From positions 106,370,094 through 106,434,093 of the forward strand of contig CM028377.1 of assembly GCA_013146195.2 (NCBI GenBank): a stretch of DNA of 64,000 bases, in the 5' to 3' direction. This document shows positions 28,201-36,825 of the stretch, piece after piece. Source of the stretch: Codonopsis lanceolata. Lineage: Eukaryota > Streptophyta > Magnoliopsida > Asterales > Campanulaceae. The position numbers and the translations under genes were made by a program. Numbering within the stretch: the first letter of the stretch is position 1; the number at the start of each line of letters is the position of its first letter. The notes under the pieces are model-generated. The model saw only the letters and a program-made list of their open reading frames with translations, made no database searches and was not told the DNA's origin.

Positions 28201-31200
28201 ATGCTGCTATGTTTGTGCTACTTAGCTGTGAAGTCCTTGCAATATTTTCTGGACTATGCTTTTCTAGATCATGTGTGCGATGTAGCTGTGTATCCCTTGC
28301 TTGCATCATTATCTTGAGCAGTTTTTTCTTATAAACCATTTACAGCATGAATCTATGCATCTTGTCACACAAATTTTGGTTTTGAGCTACTTGAGGCTGT
28401 TGGATATCTTATAACTTGGTTTGCTTATGTTCATTGGTGATTAGTGTCTGAACATTTGCTTTTACCGTGTTAAATGGTGCGATTCAGGTTATGGAGATTG
28501 GATCTGTTGGAAAGGGCAAGTCCTTTTTTGCTCATACTACAGGGGTAAGAGTATTTTTTCCTTAAAAGAGTTATGTTCTACTGACTATAAGACAAGTCAG
28601 CTTCAACATAGTATATTCACTTCTCTTAAGTCCTATTTGTATTGTTGTTTACTTATTGACGAACAAAAAGTGTGTGCATTTAGGCGCTGCCTATTTGGTG
28701 CTCCACCTGGAAAACTTAAAAAGGATAAAGTGGAAGTTGTGGTTGTGGCTTTGTCAATTTGGAGGTCGTATGTGTAATGAATCAAGAGTGGAGCCAGTTG
28801 CTAATAGTGCTGGGTGGTTGTTGGAATAGGGTGGAAGAACAGAGTTATAGGCTCTTAAATTTTCATTCAATGTTATGATTATCATGGGGGAAAAATGATT
28901 TAATACAGAATTTGCATAGAGGAAGTTGTCAGAACTTTTGAGGGATTTTCAGATTTCTTACTTGTAGATGCACCTATGAATTATTAATTTATGTCAAGTG
29001 TTTGATACCTGTAATTTCTCTAATATATTTGATTTTTGTGAGTTATGATCTTTGCTCAGGTATTAGCATGAGAATGTAACTGAGAATTCACGGGTTATTT
29101 CTTGTAGGTTTCACCTGCCACAGATGAGACATTGAAAGCTTTGCAACGTGCTCGAGATTCTCTTGGTACAGAAAGCATTAATATCTCAACTGCAAGTACA
29201 TCAAATCCTGGATTACCTCCATCGTCATTGATGGTATTCTTAAGAAAGGTTTGAACTGCAATTATGTTGTTCTTCTCCTTTGCTTGTGTGCCTATTTATT
29301 CCATGTATGAACACTCCATTCATGACTTATTGAACTCTCTCTCTCTCTCTCGTTACTCTGTCCTACCCAGTGAGTCAATTTTTTTCTTCTTTTTTCTTTT
29401 CAGATTGTCGACTTAGTGGGTACCATGCTTTGAACTTAAATCATTTTCGAAATTATTCCTCATATATTGAATAACAAGTTGAAGATTTTGAGGATGCATA
29501 TTACTCCCTCCGTTTTCAAATTATCGTCTTCTTTGACCCGGCTCAGGAAAAGTAATTGACCAATATTATAAATATTGGTGAAATGTGTGGTTTTCTTTAA
29601 TGCCCTTACACATGTGGCCATAATTAAAGTAGGTGGAAAAAGTAAGGGTAAAGTGGTAAAAGTGTTATCCTAAAAGGGAAGGTTTTGAAAGAGGACAATT
29701 ATTTTAGTACGGACGAAAAAGGAAAGGAGGACGATAATTTGAAAATGGAGGGAGTAATTGATAATTGATAAGCACTTACTATTTTGTTATAATGATTCTT
29801 GAAATGTGTGAATCCCCTCATGGACTCTCAAAGAATCATGACTCAAGAGGGATGGAGGGAGCATATAATTGGAAAACAAATGTGGCACACTTGGGATGTC
29901 CTATTCAGAGAGCCCTTCAGCCCTTAACTAAAATTGTTCTTGCAGCGTCCATTGTATTCTAGTATTGACTCTGCTCTATGCAGATAGTTCTAGGTTGCAT
30001 CTTATTTTAGTCTTGTTTGTTTTTTTCTTTCTTCCCGATACACACACACACACACACAAAAGGTAGTTTAAGTTCAACTCTCATATATCATAAAAAAGAG
30101 TTAGGATATTAACAAGAGAGTATATTGATCTCTCTCGAGGAGCTAATAGTTTGATGTAAATATTTTTCAACTTTTAAAAAAGGGACTCTTTAAATGGGAT
30201 GAAGGGGAGTATGTGGTAAGGTACTGTTGGCTGGAAAAGAAGATTCGTCTGACACATTGATTTTTATTATTATTAATTTTTGGCCAAATTACTATTTCCC
30301 CCCCCCCCCAAAGTATCCACCAAATCTCACTTTGCTACCCAACCTTCATTTTGTGCCATTTTCATATCTAATGTTACCATTTGTCCCGTTTTTCCTCTAG
30401 GCATGACGTCTGTTACAAATATCTGGGGAATTTCGTCATTTACCCTAAGTTAGGCGCTCGCGTGTGGGAAAAACCCTAAGTTGTTCATTCTCACCATCTC
30501 CGCCCCCACCGCAGTTGGCTAGAACTCCGGCGTATCTAATATCCGATATCCAATCTCACCATCTCTGCTCTGGCGGCATACGTGTTCTCGTCCTTAGGGC
30601 TTGAGAGTGGGCTCCAATTTTCTTAATTCCAAGTAAGATCTCTGCCCCGACCAAAAGGCAAATTTTGAAGCTGGATACAAAATTTGGGGTTAGGGCTTGA
30701 GAGCGGACTCCAATTTTCATAATTCCAAGTAAGATCTCCAGTCCCCTCTCTTCTCCTTCATCTCTGCTCCAGTTCCAGTCAAAGCTTTCATCATCTCCGG
30801 CTACAACTCGGTCGTATCCGATATCACCATCTCTGCTCCGGCCAAAAGGCAACACACCTGCGTACATGTTCTCGTCCTCTTCTCTCAATTATTAAAGCTG
30901 GAAACAAAATTTGGGGTTAGGGCTTGAGAGCGGCCTCCAATTTTCTTAATCCCAAGTAAGATCTCGGGTCTCCTCTCTTTCTCCTTCATCTCCGCTCCAG
31001 TTCCGGCCAAAGCTTTCATCATCTCTGGCTACACCTCCATTGTTTCCGATCTCACCATCTCTGCTCCGGCCAAAAGGCAACACACCTGCGTACGTGTTCT
31101 CATCCTCTTCTTTCAATTTTTGAAGATGGAAACAAAATTTGGGGTTAGGGTTTGAGAGTGGACTCCAATTTTCTTAATTCCAAGTAAGATCTCCAGTCTC

Positions 31201-33013
31201 CTTCATCTCTGCTCCAGTTAATTCCGTGTTCTCATCCTCTTCTCCTTCATCTCCGCTCCAGTTCCGGCCAAGCTTTTTATCATCTCCGGCTACAATTGTT
31301 ATAATTCAGTGAGATTTTGAAACTTTGAGAATTGCTAGTGACTGAGTTTGTGCTTGCTATTGAAATTCCATATATTGATTTTGGTCAAGTGTGAGAATTT
31401 AGTCTAGCTTCAATTTTATGCATCATCAGATTATTGCTTAGTCATCTAGTGAATCTGCCTGCGAAAATTTGAAGTACAACGTGCAGCTGAGTTGACTTAT
31501 CTGTTGGGGGTAAATGTTGAGTTTATTAAGTCATTTCCCCAAGGTAAATGACGAAATTACCCGGCACATGGAAGACCACGTGCAACTTAATAGGAGATTT
31601 GTAACAGACGTTGTGCCTAGAGGGGAAAATGGGACAAATAGCAACATCAGATATCAAAATGGCTCAAAATGGAGGCTGGGTAGCAAACAGACATTTGGTG
31701 GATACTTAGGGGGGAAAATAGTAATTTGGCCTTTTTTTTTTATATGATTGCAAATAAAGTGAAAGCTGTCTCATGCATGTTCTTTATGTTGTTTGTTAAC
31801 AGAACTCTCAGACTTCAGGGATTGTGTTGGAAGATTTTGATACTGCCTTCACCAACAAATTCTATCACAGTCATCTAGATGATTTGTGTGAGTTGCTCTA
31901 CCTTCTTGAGTGCATTCTCTTTCTTGATTGATCTGTTCTGGTAATTAGAAAAGCAATGAATTATTTTCTCATTCAGTTCATTTCTTGAGTGCAGCTAATA
32001 TAAACTCTTCGGCGATAGTGGAGGCAGCATCCCTTGTTGCCCGTACCCTTTATATTCTTGCTAGTGATAAGAAGGATATGACTGCTTCATCTATAAATTC
32101 AGTCAATGTGAATACCTCTTTAGTTAAGGAACTTCTGGGTTGCCTATTAAGTTGCGAACCAGGCTTATCATGTGAGCTGGTGAAGCGCTATATTTCACCT
32201 GCCTCTAGTTGCCCAAGTCATTACGTTGGTGTTGTCATGGGTGAACCTTCCTCCAATCCTTATCCTGGATTTGTGGGTGATGTTCCGAGATTTCTCTGGA
32301 ATTTTCTGGCTGACAAAACATCTATCTCACCAGGAAACGTTACTTCTGTTTGCCCAAAAAATTGTAGTGGTACAGGTGAAATGTGCATCAAAGATGAGAC
32401 AGATGGGAAAGGAGTCTGTGTTATCTCGACGACCAGGTAACCTGCCTTTTCCTGAATTTAGTTAGTTTAGGGATAAACACTGGTATTCGAGATGAGCAAT
32501 TACTTGGATAAATTATTCCCTCCGTCCAAAATGTCTTCCCATTTTGACTTTTTTAAAAGTCAATTGGACCATTTCTCGATTGAACCGCATGTTTCTAGTC
32601 CTTAAAATCATGTAATTTCACCTCAAATAATTCTCGTGAGAAAATGTCAAATTGACTTTGGAAAGTCAAATAAGACATTTTTTAAGGGACAAAATGAGTA
32701 CTTTATTACCTTCTTCGATCAACCTCTTAACTAACTTGACTATTTCAGGTATGTCCCAGCATATTCCACCCGTTTGAAGTTTGAGTCTGAAATTTGGAAG
32801 GTGTTACCTCCCAATTCCTCTGATCCCATGGGGCTAGCAGACCCGGTGTGGGCTGAGAGCAACTGGAATACCATTAGCCTTCGGGTGTACACAGTCCAGG
32901 ATGCTTCTTACGACTATCTGATTTTGGTCATCGGTATTGCTGTTACAGTTTTGGCGTATATTGCAATAGCGACAACTAGAGCCTTCATCACGAAGTCTAT
33001 GAAACGGGATTGA
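3911..33013 (+). CDS. NCT: Nicastrin, gamma-secretase subunit (16 exons)
   Basis: Nicastrin is the large single-pass glycoprotein of the gamma-secretase complex, which cuts membrane proteins inside the bilayer. Exons: 3911-3977, 13777-13893, 14000-14114, 20323-20405, 20505-20581, 23660-23737, 25018-25089, 25215-25288, 26098-26230, 26339-26410, 27034-27153, 28488-28544, 29108-29248, 31803-31887, 31995-32436, 32749-33013. All introns are GT-AG and the joined frame is 1998 nt, 665 residues, close to plant orthologues. The start gives a hydrophobic signal peptide ('VYVLLCFLARLHLSFS'). 'SVPDLEKSMYMVIDGFPCVR' opens the lumenal domain, the aminopeptidase-like core carries 'FTGEAWGYLGS' (Glu305), and a membrane span lies at about residues 634-654 before the tail 'KSMKRD'. 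Where human nicastrin has DYIGS this protein has GYLGS. Introns hold many transposons, but every exon is intact, so the gene looks functional. Exon ends come from reading frame and splice sites, not transcripts. Confidence 0.93.
3978..4926. repeat. Start of intron 1, with composite microsatellite
   Basis: This is non-coding sequence at the start of nicastrin intron 1. A compound microsatellite, (CT)n-(TA)n-(CA)n-(CATA)n, fills 4699-4783. Two short phrases ('tttttagcttaattaata', 'aatttgggcgatg') recur at about 4150-4215 and 4480-4535, suggesting an old partial duplication. I see no gene here. Confidence 0.5.
4927..5415. repeat. Direct repeat of about 193 bp with an inverted piece between
   Basis: Copy A (4927-5118) and copy B (5222-5415) are nearly identical, differing by a few bases and a 2-bp insertion. 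The interval between them is made of a third partial copy (5120-5157, from 'tgtgatctataaa' to 'gcattgtca') and an inverted copy (5158-5220) of parts of the same unit. The structure is explained by template switching or repeated local rearrangement, not by a transposon I recognise. Confidence 0.85.
5416..6789. other. Intron 1, no gene recognised
   Basis: This is AT-rich intron sequence. A C-rich patch at about 6380-6510 ('ccataaccgccccattcc' and 'gtaacggttaatcgtgg') resembles, on the other strand, the patch at 12085-12290, and both look like worn ends of one non-autonomous DNA transposon family. Nothing else is recognisable. Confidence 0.35.
6790..6895 (+). mobile_element. LINE 3' tail remnant (oldest-looking)
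   Basis: Only the 3' end signature of the local L1-type LINE family remains: a 'cccgtgtaca' phrase, a short foldable segment (ACGCC at 6828-6832 pairing with GGCGT at 6842-6846), a T-rich spacer and an A-rich tail of AAAAT units. No coding part is left. The call rests on likeness to the better copies in this window. Confidence 0.5.
6896..7984. other. Intron 1, AT-rich, no gene recognised
   Basis: This stretch is strongly AT-rich with poly-T and poly-A runs, and a short (GA)n tract at about 7889-7901. Open frames here are short and match nothing I know. Confidence 0.4.
7985..10349 (+). mobile_element. L1-type LINE, 5'-truncated, ORF2 broken by stops
   Basis: This is the longest forward LINE. 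The reverse transcriptase starts mid-domain ('FISLIPKKKGADELKDFRPI'), then 'SSRGLRQGDPLSPLLFIVVM' and 'CLFADNTLVF', where the catalytic FADD is changed to FADN. The C-terminal part follows, with 'YLGLPLGALYKN', 'GGRLTLIKSTLSNL' and a zf-RVT finger ('CVLCKKEENVNHLLLHCP') near 9900-9955. Stops at 8399-8401 (TGA where the family usually has Trp), 8876-8878 and 9719-9721, plus frameshifts near the end, make it inactive. The 3' end carries the family signature and an A-run at 10339-10349. The endonuclease and the start of the RT are missing. It lies in nicastrin intron 1 in the gene's orientation. I see no clear target-site duplication. Confidence 0.88.
10413..10451. repeat. (TA)n-(CA)n microsatellite
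   Basis: A short compound dinucleotide repeat lies between two LINE fragments. Confidence 0.7.
10535..11803 (+). mobile_element. L1-type LINE 3' fragment with zf-RVT region
   Basis: This is a second forward LINE piece, lacking the reverse transcriptase. It starts at the 'GGLGIKRLKLFNVALLGKW'-like segment and runs through 'FWNDIWCGDTELRMVFP' and 'RRNVQDWELDSLGRLFELL' to the zinc-finger segment ('HLLLLCQFARRCWDLVF') and 'CWSIWLERNARIFEN'. Stops and frameshifts split it into at least three frames; 'aatggagatgcacttt' at about 10980-11000 is locally duplicated. The 3' end shows a perfect 6-bp stem at 11747-11765 (GCGTCA...TGACGC) and ends in an A-run at 11794-11803. Confidence 0.85.
11804..12869. 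other. Intron 1, no gene recognised
   Basis: This is non-coding. It holds a worn DNA-transposon-like end at about 12085-12290 ('cggttcggttcgaatttgcc' followed by 'atccctaat') and (TA)n tracts around 12366-12403 with 'cacaca' runs. No RNA gene was seen. Confidence 0.4.
12870..13498. mobile_element. MITE-like element with internal palindrome and 7-bp minisatellite
   Basis: The ends match as inverted repeats: GGCCCGTTTGATTTAGCTTA at 12870-12889 against the reverse complement of the right end, GGCCATGTTTGATGTAGTTT. Both sides continue into 'cttatgac'-type repeats. Inside are a 7-bp tandem repeat (ACCGATG, about nine copies, 12960-13023) and a near-perfect AT palindrome centred between 13167 and 13168. 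Target-site duplication is unclear (TAA/TAT next to the ends). No coding capacity. A hAT-like or PIF-like origin is possible. Confidence 0.7.
13523..13700 (+). mobile_element. LINE 3' fragment next to the MITE
   Basis: The translated + strand reads 'NRRVFDNIEADMDHLKKNV', then 'WCSEIVLFEGESFVNIMDS', which matches the last part of ORF2 in the other LINE copies. An A-rich tail ('aaaataaaaataaaaat') follows. It ends about 77 bp before nicastrin exon 2. Confidence 0.7.
14331..16791 (-). mobile_element. L1-type LINE, 5'-truncated, with exact 19-bp target-site duplication
   Basis: This is the best-bounded LINE. The direct repeat ATCCTTTAGAGTTTTCTTT occurs at 14312-14330 and at 16792-16810. The element lies between them on the - strand, its poly-A (T-run on +) at 14331. 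Coding begins just inside at 'FQWLRKGDNNTTFFHRMAS', then 'MRGDKARGPDGFPMAFF', the reverse transcriptase (16203-15481: 'DSQYAFVSGRQ', 'SSRGLRQGDPLSPFLFI', 'HLLFADNTLVFC'), then 'GGQLTLVKSTLSSLPTYFMS'. The zinc-finger segment is partly deleted ('LTGDSLGCCSVGRSIWKERN'). The catalytic motif is FADN. Several frameshifts and stops are present. It sits in nicastrin intron 3, opposite to the gene. Confidence 0.93.
17211..17890 (-). mobile_element. LINE 3' fragment (zf-RVT region)
   Basis: The T-run at about 17211-17223 is the poly-A tail of a - strand LINE. The open part at 17773-17306 carries the zinc finger ('CFMRKRDEETVNHLLLHCPV') and 'FIWKERNGRVFDNEERSV'. Further upstream 'FSVKSSYQKL' can be read up to about 17880, after a 1-base frameshift. 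A perfect stem, GCGTCA...TGACGC, lies at 17251-17269. The phrase 'cggtttct' beside both ends may be the core of a worn target-site duplication. Confidence 0.85.
17891..18420. other. Intron 3, no gene recognised
   Basis: This is unique AT-rich intron sequence with no feature I can name. Confidence 0.4.
18480..19440 (+). mobile_element. Very old LINE remnant with recognisable 3' end
   Basis: The 3' end is clear by comparison: 'ttttgtaaagtttgtcagta' (19330-19349) matches 'ttttgtagagtttgtggata' of another copy, and 'cacatcacttggtttgacgc' (about 19390-19409) matches the family's 3' stem-loop region, followed by 'cttacttata'. Upstream, 'tttggagtgatatttggtc' near 18640 resembles the 'FWNDIWCG' codons of ORF2, so the remnant may span the whole interval. 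The coding frame is destroyed. Confidence 0.5.
19441..20322. other. Rest of intron 3
   Basis: This is non-coding. A right-end Stowaway-like phrase ('ggaacgaagggagta', about 19709-19723) is present but I could not find its left partner, so it is not called as an element. A G-run (20227-20235) lies near 20230. Confidence 0.35.
21170..22312 (+). mobile_element. L1-type LINE, internally deleted
   Basis: It opens with the RT palm segment 'GGYISGFRVGWGDTSETLVS' and 'HLLFTDDTLVFCG', which keeps both catalytic Asp residues, unlike the FADN of the two longer copies. It then jumps by internal deletion to 'NRLEKLERDFLWE' and again to 'RRNFQGWEMDSVTRFFELLY' after a frameshift, ending with the zinc finger ('CFLCKESQESVNHLVLHCPV'). 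The 3' stem region is at 22256-22274 and the A-run at 22301-22310. It lies in nicastrin intron 5 in gene orientation. Confidence 0.87.
22313..23659. other. Rest of intron 5, worn repeats
   Basis: Two patches, 22380-22490 and 22850-22975, share wording ('gaccgtttaaac'-like, 'gatagggttgaccaaattaa' or 'gatagggctggcccaattaa'), and 22990-23100 is rich in 'ggttcggttt'-type words. They look like worn non-autonomous DNA transposons, but I could not define ends. No gene seen. Confidence 0.35.
23738..29107. other. Introns 6-12 of nicastrin, little repeat content
   Basis: Between exons 6 and 13 the introns (about 100-1340 bp each) show only microsatellite-scale repeats and poly-A or poly-T runs. I recognise no transposon, RNA gene or extra exon. 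Open frames here other than the listed exons are chance or intron read-through. Confidence 0.5.
29504..29754. mobile_element. Stowaway MITE
   Basis: This 251-bp element is bounded by TA on both sides (29502-29503, 29755-29756). Inverted ends begin CTCCCTCCGTTTTCAAATTA and match the reverse complement of the right end over about 25 bp. No coding capacity. It lies in nicastrin intron 13. Confidence 0.93.
30282..31731. mobile_element. Mutator-like element with long terminal inverted repeats and internal tandem repeats
   Basis: The left end (30282-30444) and the reverse complement of the right end (31543-31731) align throughout, starting GGCCAAATTACTATTT and closing at CGTCATTTACC; the left arm lacks about 30 bp found in the right arm. 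Flanks are T-rich and only weakly resemble a 9-bp duplication. The interior (30480-31300) has three to four imperfect copies of a 200-230 bp unit, with phrases 'catctctgctccggccaaaa', 'ggggttagggcttgagagcg' and 'attccaagtaagatctc'. It holds no transposase. Arm length and interior suggest a non-autonomous MULE, perhaps carrying copied host sequence. It lies in nicastrin intron 13. Confidence 0.85.
32516..32698. mobile_element. Stowaway-type MITE, diverged
   Basis: It is bounded by TA (32514-32515, 32699-32700). The left end TTCCCTCCGTCCAAAATGTC and the right end (reverse complement CTCATTTTGTCCCTTAAAAA) are diverged, but inner arms ('aaaatgtctt', 'tttgacttt') still pair. It fills most of the last nicastrin intron. 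Confidence 0.7.
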
Positions 33014-33356
33014 TGTACAAGTCTTTAGTCTACAATTTTTTGGGTGAAACTGTCTTGCCATACGATGGGCTCTTGAAACCCTTATATGTTTTGCTACAAC
33101 GGGTACAATTTTGATATACACCATTGTACTACGGTCTAACTTCCCCTCCTCCCACCCCACTTTTGTTTGTTGAAATACTTTTTTCTTTTAGGAGCATAGA
33201 TGATGATGAAAAATTCAAGAATCGTATAGATTATACATTTACTCCAAGGTTTATCCGTAAACTGATTGAGTACTGCGTTATGGAAATTTTATAATTCCAC
33301 ATTTGTAGATACAATTGTCTCGAGGGGAGGGGGATTCCTCCTTGTGTATAGTGAGG
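33014..33356 (+). other. Nicastrin 3' untranslated region
   Basis: The stop codon TGA ends at 33013. The next few hundred bases are AT-rich and non-coding. I see no canonical AATAAA signal at the usual distance, so the poly-A site is not placed. Confidence 0.5.
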
Positions 33357-33358
33357 TA

Positions 33359-33533
33359 CTCCTCTCGTTTTAAGTAAAGAGTCTCCGTTTAAAAGTCAAA
33401 CTTTTTTAAAAAAATGATACTTTTAATAGCCCATTAGCAATAAAATGATATTTTAATGTCTTAATTTTTAAAATTGGACTTATTGAGTGAAATATTTCAA
33501 AATGAAATAATAGATTCTTTGCCTAAACTGGTA
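33359..33533. mobile_element. Stowaway remnant
   Basis: The left side ('ctcctctcgttttaagtaaa', 'gagtctccgtttaaaagtc') matches the internal arms of the elements at 52230-52470 and 56546-56785. The right side ('gattctttgcctaaactgg') matches their right arms but is worn. It lies just past the nicastrin 3' UTR. Confidence 0.5.
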
Positions 33534-34817
33534 GGTAGTCTCAACTTCTTTCAAGATTCTTTCTCATCATAGAATTTGTACTCAAGTGCATTCAATAATA
33601 AGTTGGAATTAATACAAATGTTCTTACCAAAGGGAAGTTGAGAAAATTAAGTCCACTCGATAATAAGTTGGAAGTTTGAACTAGAACAGCCTGTTGCAAT
33701 GCAATGCATTTTATTTTTTCGTTAAGCCAAAGTGAGCCGAGAAAATTGAGTCATGTTGCATATCAACATTCAAGTTCAAACAGAGTTGTTAGAGACAACA
33801 TGGAGAATGTCAAGAGAAAGGGAATTGTGCTTGAGGAGGGGGGCTTGGGTGAAAGGGTTTTTGGGTGGAAAGCTATTTGTACCTCTCATTCCACTAGTAA
33901 GGTTTTTTTAGTAGCTTGGCTAGTGATTAAAAACTTTATTTTCTCTCCTTTTTATTTTTTTTCTTCAATCGTTACTAGTAAAAAGGATTGGGTGAAATTC
34001 GGGCTGGTGCCTTCTTTAACAACAAAAGTCCACCATGTTCTTATTCAACTGGTAAAGCACTTTTGAGGATAAAATGACGAAAATACCCTAAATGAATAAA
34101 AGACATGCGTACAAAACCCCGTCCAAAATTATACATCACAATAAAAAAGTTGGACATCAGAGTAAATATTTGCCTTTGAGAATATGAAAAGGTGTTTTAC
34201 TTTCTCTCTCTCTCTCACTGGTTACCTTGCGAATGACAAAAAGTCTATTCATTTTCTTTTTCCACCAATATACACCATTTCATTCTCTTATGCTTCCATT
34301 TCCGATTCCAACCACAATTTTCAATTTCACCTACTTTATCTACCTTCTCTCTCTCTCTCTCAAGGACATCCACCCGAAAGAAGGCAAAGGCGATTCAAAG
34401 GATTCTCTCTCGTCGTTATTTACAAACAACTTCCATTCTCGACTGACTCCATTCAAATTTTCGGTGAAATGCTCCAAAGAGATATCCAAATTCTAACTTC
34501 TGGTGGTTTACGCATTCCATTTCGATGCTCGTATATAAGTTTCGACGCTCACATGCTAAATAAGTAGCAAAAGATATGAGATCAACAAAAAAAATCAAAT
34601 AGATAGAATTCAAGAAAGACGAAGGCTTAAGGATTTGGTAGTCTTCCAAGCAAGGAAAATTAGGCCCCCATTACGACTAAGTTGATGTGCTGAACGAACC
34701 TCCTCGAAAAAACGGTTTTTTCTTCTTCTTCTGGGAGGATAAAGCATGTCTTCGATGTACTTCATTAATAAAATAAGGAAAAAAGCTATGGTCATGAAGG
34801 GCAAACTTTCGAAAGTT
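33534..34817. other. Intergenic, one partial inverted-repeat element end
   Basis: At about 33985-34100 the phrases 'gggtgaaattcgggctgg' and 'gataaaatgacgaaaatacc' match the left arm of the elements at 35725-36685 and 36826-37645, so this is a lone or truncated end of that family. The rest has CT-rich runs near 34203 and 34350 and short open frames without recognisable products. Confidence 0.45.
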
Positions 34818-34825
34818 GTGTGTAG

Positions 34826-35457
34826 TAGGTGTGTAAGTGGTTCGGTTTGGTTTGGTTTATACCAAAACTACAAACCGAATCGCCCTCTATTGGTTCCAAA
34901 AGTTTCAAACCGAATCAAACCAAGTAAGATTCGGAACCGAACCGAACCACTCGGTTTGGTTTGATTTTGTGGTTTATATAAATTATTTTTAATGAAATTA
35001 ATCAACATTAAAAATATGATTTTTATTTGGAATTAACATCAAAATTAGGAAATAAGCTACTAACAAAGAAAACAATACAAATTCTAAAATAAACACAAAC
35101 AATGGAAAAAATAATAGTTCTCCAATAATCAAGATGTTGTTTGGTTTAATATGTGTGTGTGTGTGTGTATATATATATATAATGAATAAATCAAAAGCCT
35201 AGATTATGTATATAAGATGATCAAAATGTTTAAAATAGTTAATAAATGTAATATAATATATATTATACAATAAATAAATAAAAATATATAGGTTGGTTTG
35301 GTTCGGTTCGGTTTGATTTGGTTTAATACAAAAAACCGTGAACCGAATTAGGTTGTTTTCAATTTTTAAAACCGAAACTGAAGCATCTTTGACCAAAACC
35401 AAACAAAACCGACTGGTTTGATTTGGTTCGGTTCCGTGGTTCCGATTTACACCCTTA
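34826..35457. mobile_element. Non-autonomous hAT-like element with 8-bp target-site duplication
   Basis: GTGTGTAG occurs at 34818-34825 and 35458-35465. Between them the ends are inverted: TAGGTGTGTAAGTGGTTCGG on the left and TAAGGGTGTAAATCGGAACC on the right (as reverse complement). Both arms are filled with 'ggtttggttcggtttg'-type words, and the middle is AT-rich. An 8-bp duplication fits the hAT superfamily. No transposase is present. Confidence 0.85.
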
Positions 35458-35724
35458 GTGTGTAGAGTTTGAGCCTGCACGAAGAGGGAAAATCATGAAG
35501 AATACTTTTACTGTTTCTACCTTTTCTTTTCTTTTGCAGGGGAAGTATACATGGACTGATAAGGAATTTTAGGAAGAAAAAAAAAAAAAAACTTATGTAG
35601 TTGACAAAAAAGGAACACTGGAGTGATTGTAAATTTCCAAAAAAGGACCGACCCATAATTAACTCAAAAGAAAACTCAATGCAATCACATAAATAGTGAA
35701 TCCAAGTAAGCACATAGTCAAGTT

Positions 35725-36685
35725 GAAATAGGAGAAAACTGCGGACCGGTCTACTTTCCAAAATTTATAACTCTTCTAGTTTAGTATTTTTTTCAACCAG
35801 AAAAAACACTTTTTGGGGCAAAAAGACGACGATACCCTTAATGAGCCTGAGTCGCATTACGAAAATGTATTGCGATGCATCAAGTTTTGTACCGCGATGT
35901 ATCAAGTTAAATAGAATCAATTTTAATTACCTAATCTAATTTTGCATCACAATGCAACAATTTTAATCACCTAAAACAATTTTACATCGCGATGCATCGA
36001 TTTTAATTTTCTATTCCAATTTTGCATCGCGATGCAAAAATTGATGGATCACGATGCAAAATCATTACGAAAACAAACCGTCATCTACCTTCTTTCTACT
36101 ACACAATCAACAAATGATTCAAATTTATATTCATCTTTCATGCATCCCAAATCCAAATTGATGCATCACGATTCATAAATAATGCATTGTAATTCAAAAT
36201 TGATGCATCCGGATTCAAAAAGGTATCAAACAACGAACAAAAATTATTCAGGTATTTCATCGAACATTTTACATGCATAACAACACAAAACATATAAGTA
36301 AATCTATTTTGAATCATACAAACACAATGATGAAGAAGAAGGAGAACAATAACAACACCACCACTAATATGATATGAATAAGTAAAATAGTGGGAAATTA
36401 GGGTGATGAAGAAGTAGTAACCACCGTTCCTTTTCACCGCTCAACTTCTCACTCTCTTTCCTCTTCATACTTTTTTTTGCGTGTTCGGGTTAACAAATTC
36501 AACGACGATGAGGAAGAAAAAGAAGAAGGGAGAACAAGAAGAAATTTACAACGTTTTTTTTTAATAATTTGGGTATTATAGGAACATTTATTTCAAAAAT
36601 GACCTTTTACGGTTGAAAAAAAAACGAGGAGTGGAGGGGTTACAAACTTTTCAAAAGGGACCGGGCGGAATTTCACTTGATTTTT
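35725..36685. mobile_element. Inverted-repeat element with GCATCGCGATGC words
   Basis: The left arm (about 35725-35850: 'gcggaccggtctactttcca', 'ttcaaccagaaaaaacactt') pairs with the right arm (about 36590-36685: 'ttacggttgaaaaaaaaacg', 'ggggttacaaacttttcaaa', 'gggaccgggcggaatttcac'). The interior repeats 'ttttgcatcgcgatgcaa'-type palindromic words about ten times with sequence drift. Exact borders and target-site duplication are uncertain. It is related to 36826-37645. Confidence 0.7.
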
Positions 36686-36825
36686 AACCGCTTAAGTTTG
36701 TGATATATATTTTTTAAATCGACAAAAGATAGTTTCATTCACTTTTATGCATCGTTGTACAATATTTCTGCATTGCGAGCCATTTAAGAGAATGCAAGTA
36801 TCTTTTGTTGGGTTTTAAAAAATAG

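Noticed and set aside
34227..34567. Two overlapping frames after a CT-rich run, possibly a small gene
   Set aside because: Low-complexity start, no family match, no consistent splice model.
35935..36060. Spaced palindromes GCATCGCGATGC as a CRISPR-like array
   Set aside because: Plant nuclear context, units drift, spacers are also similar to each other; they belong to a transposon interior.
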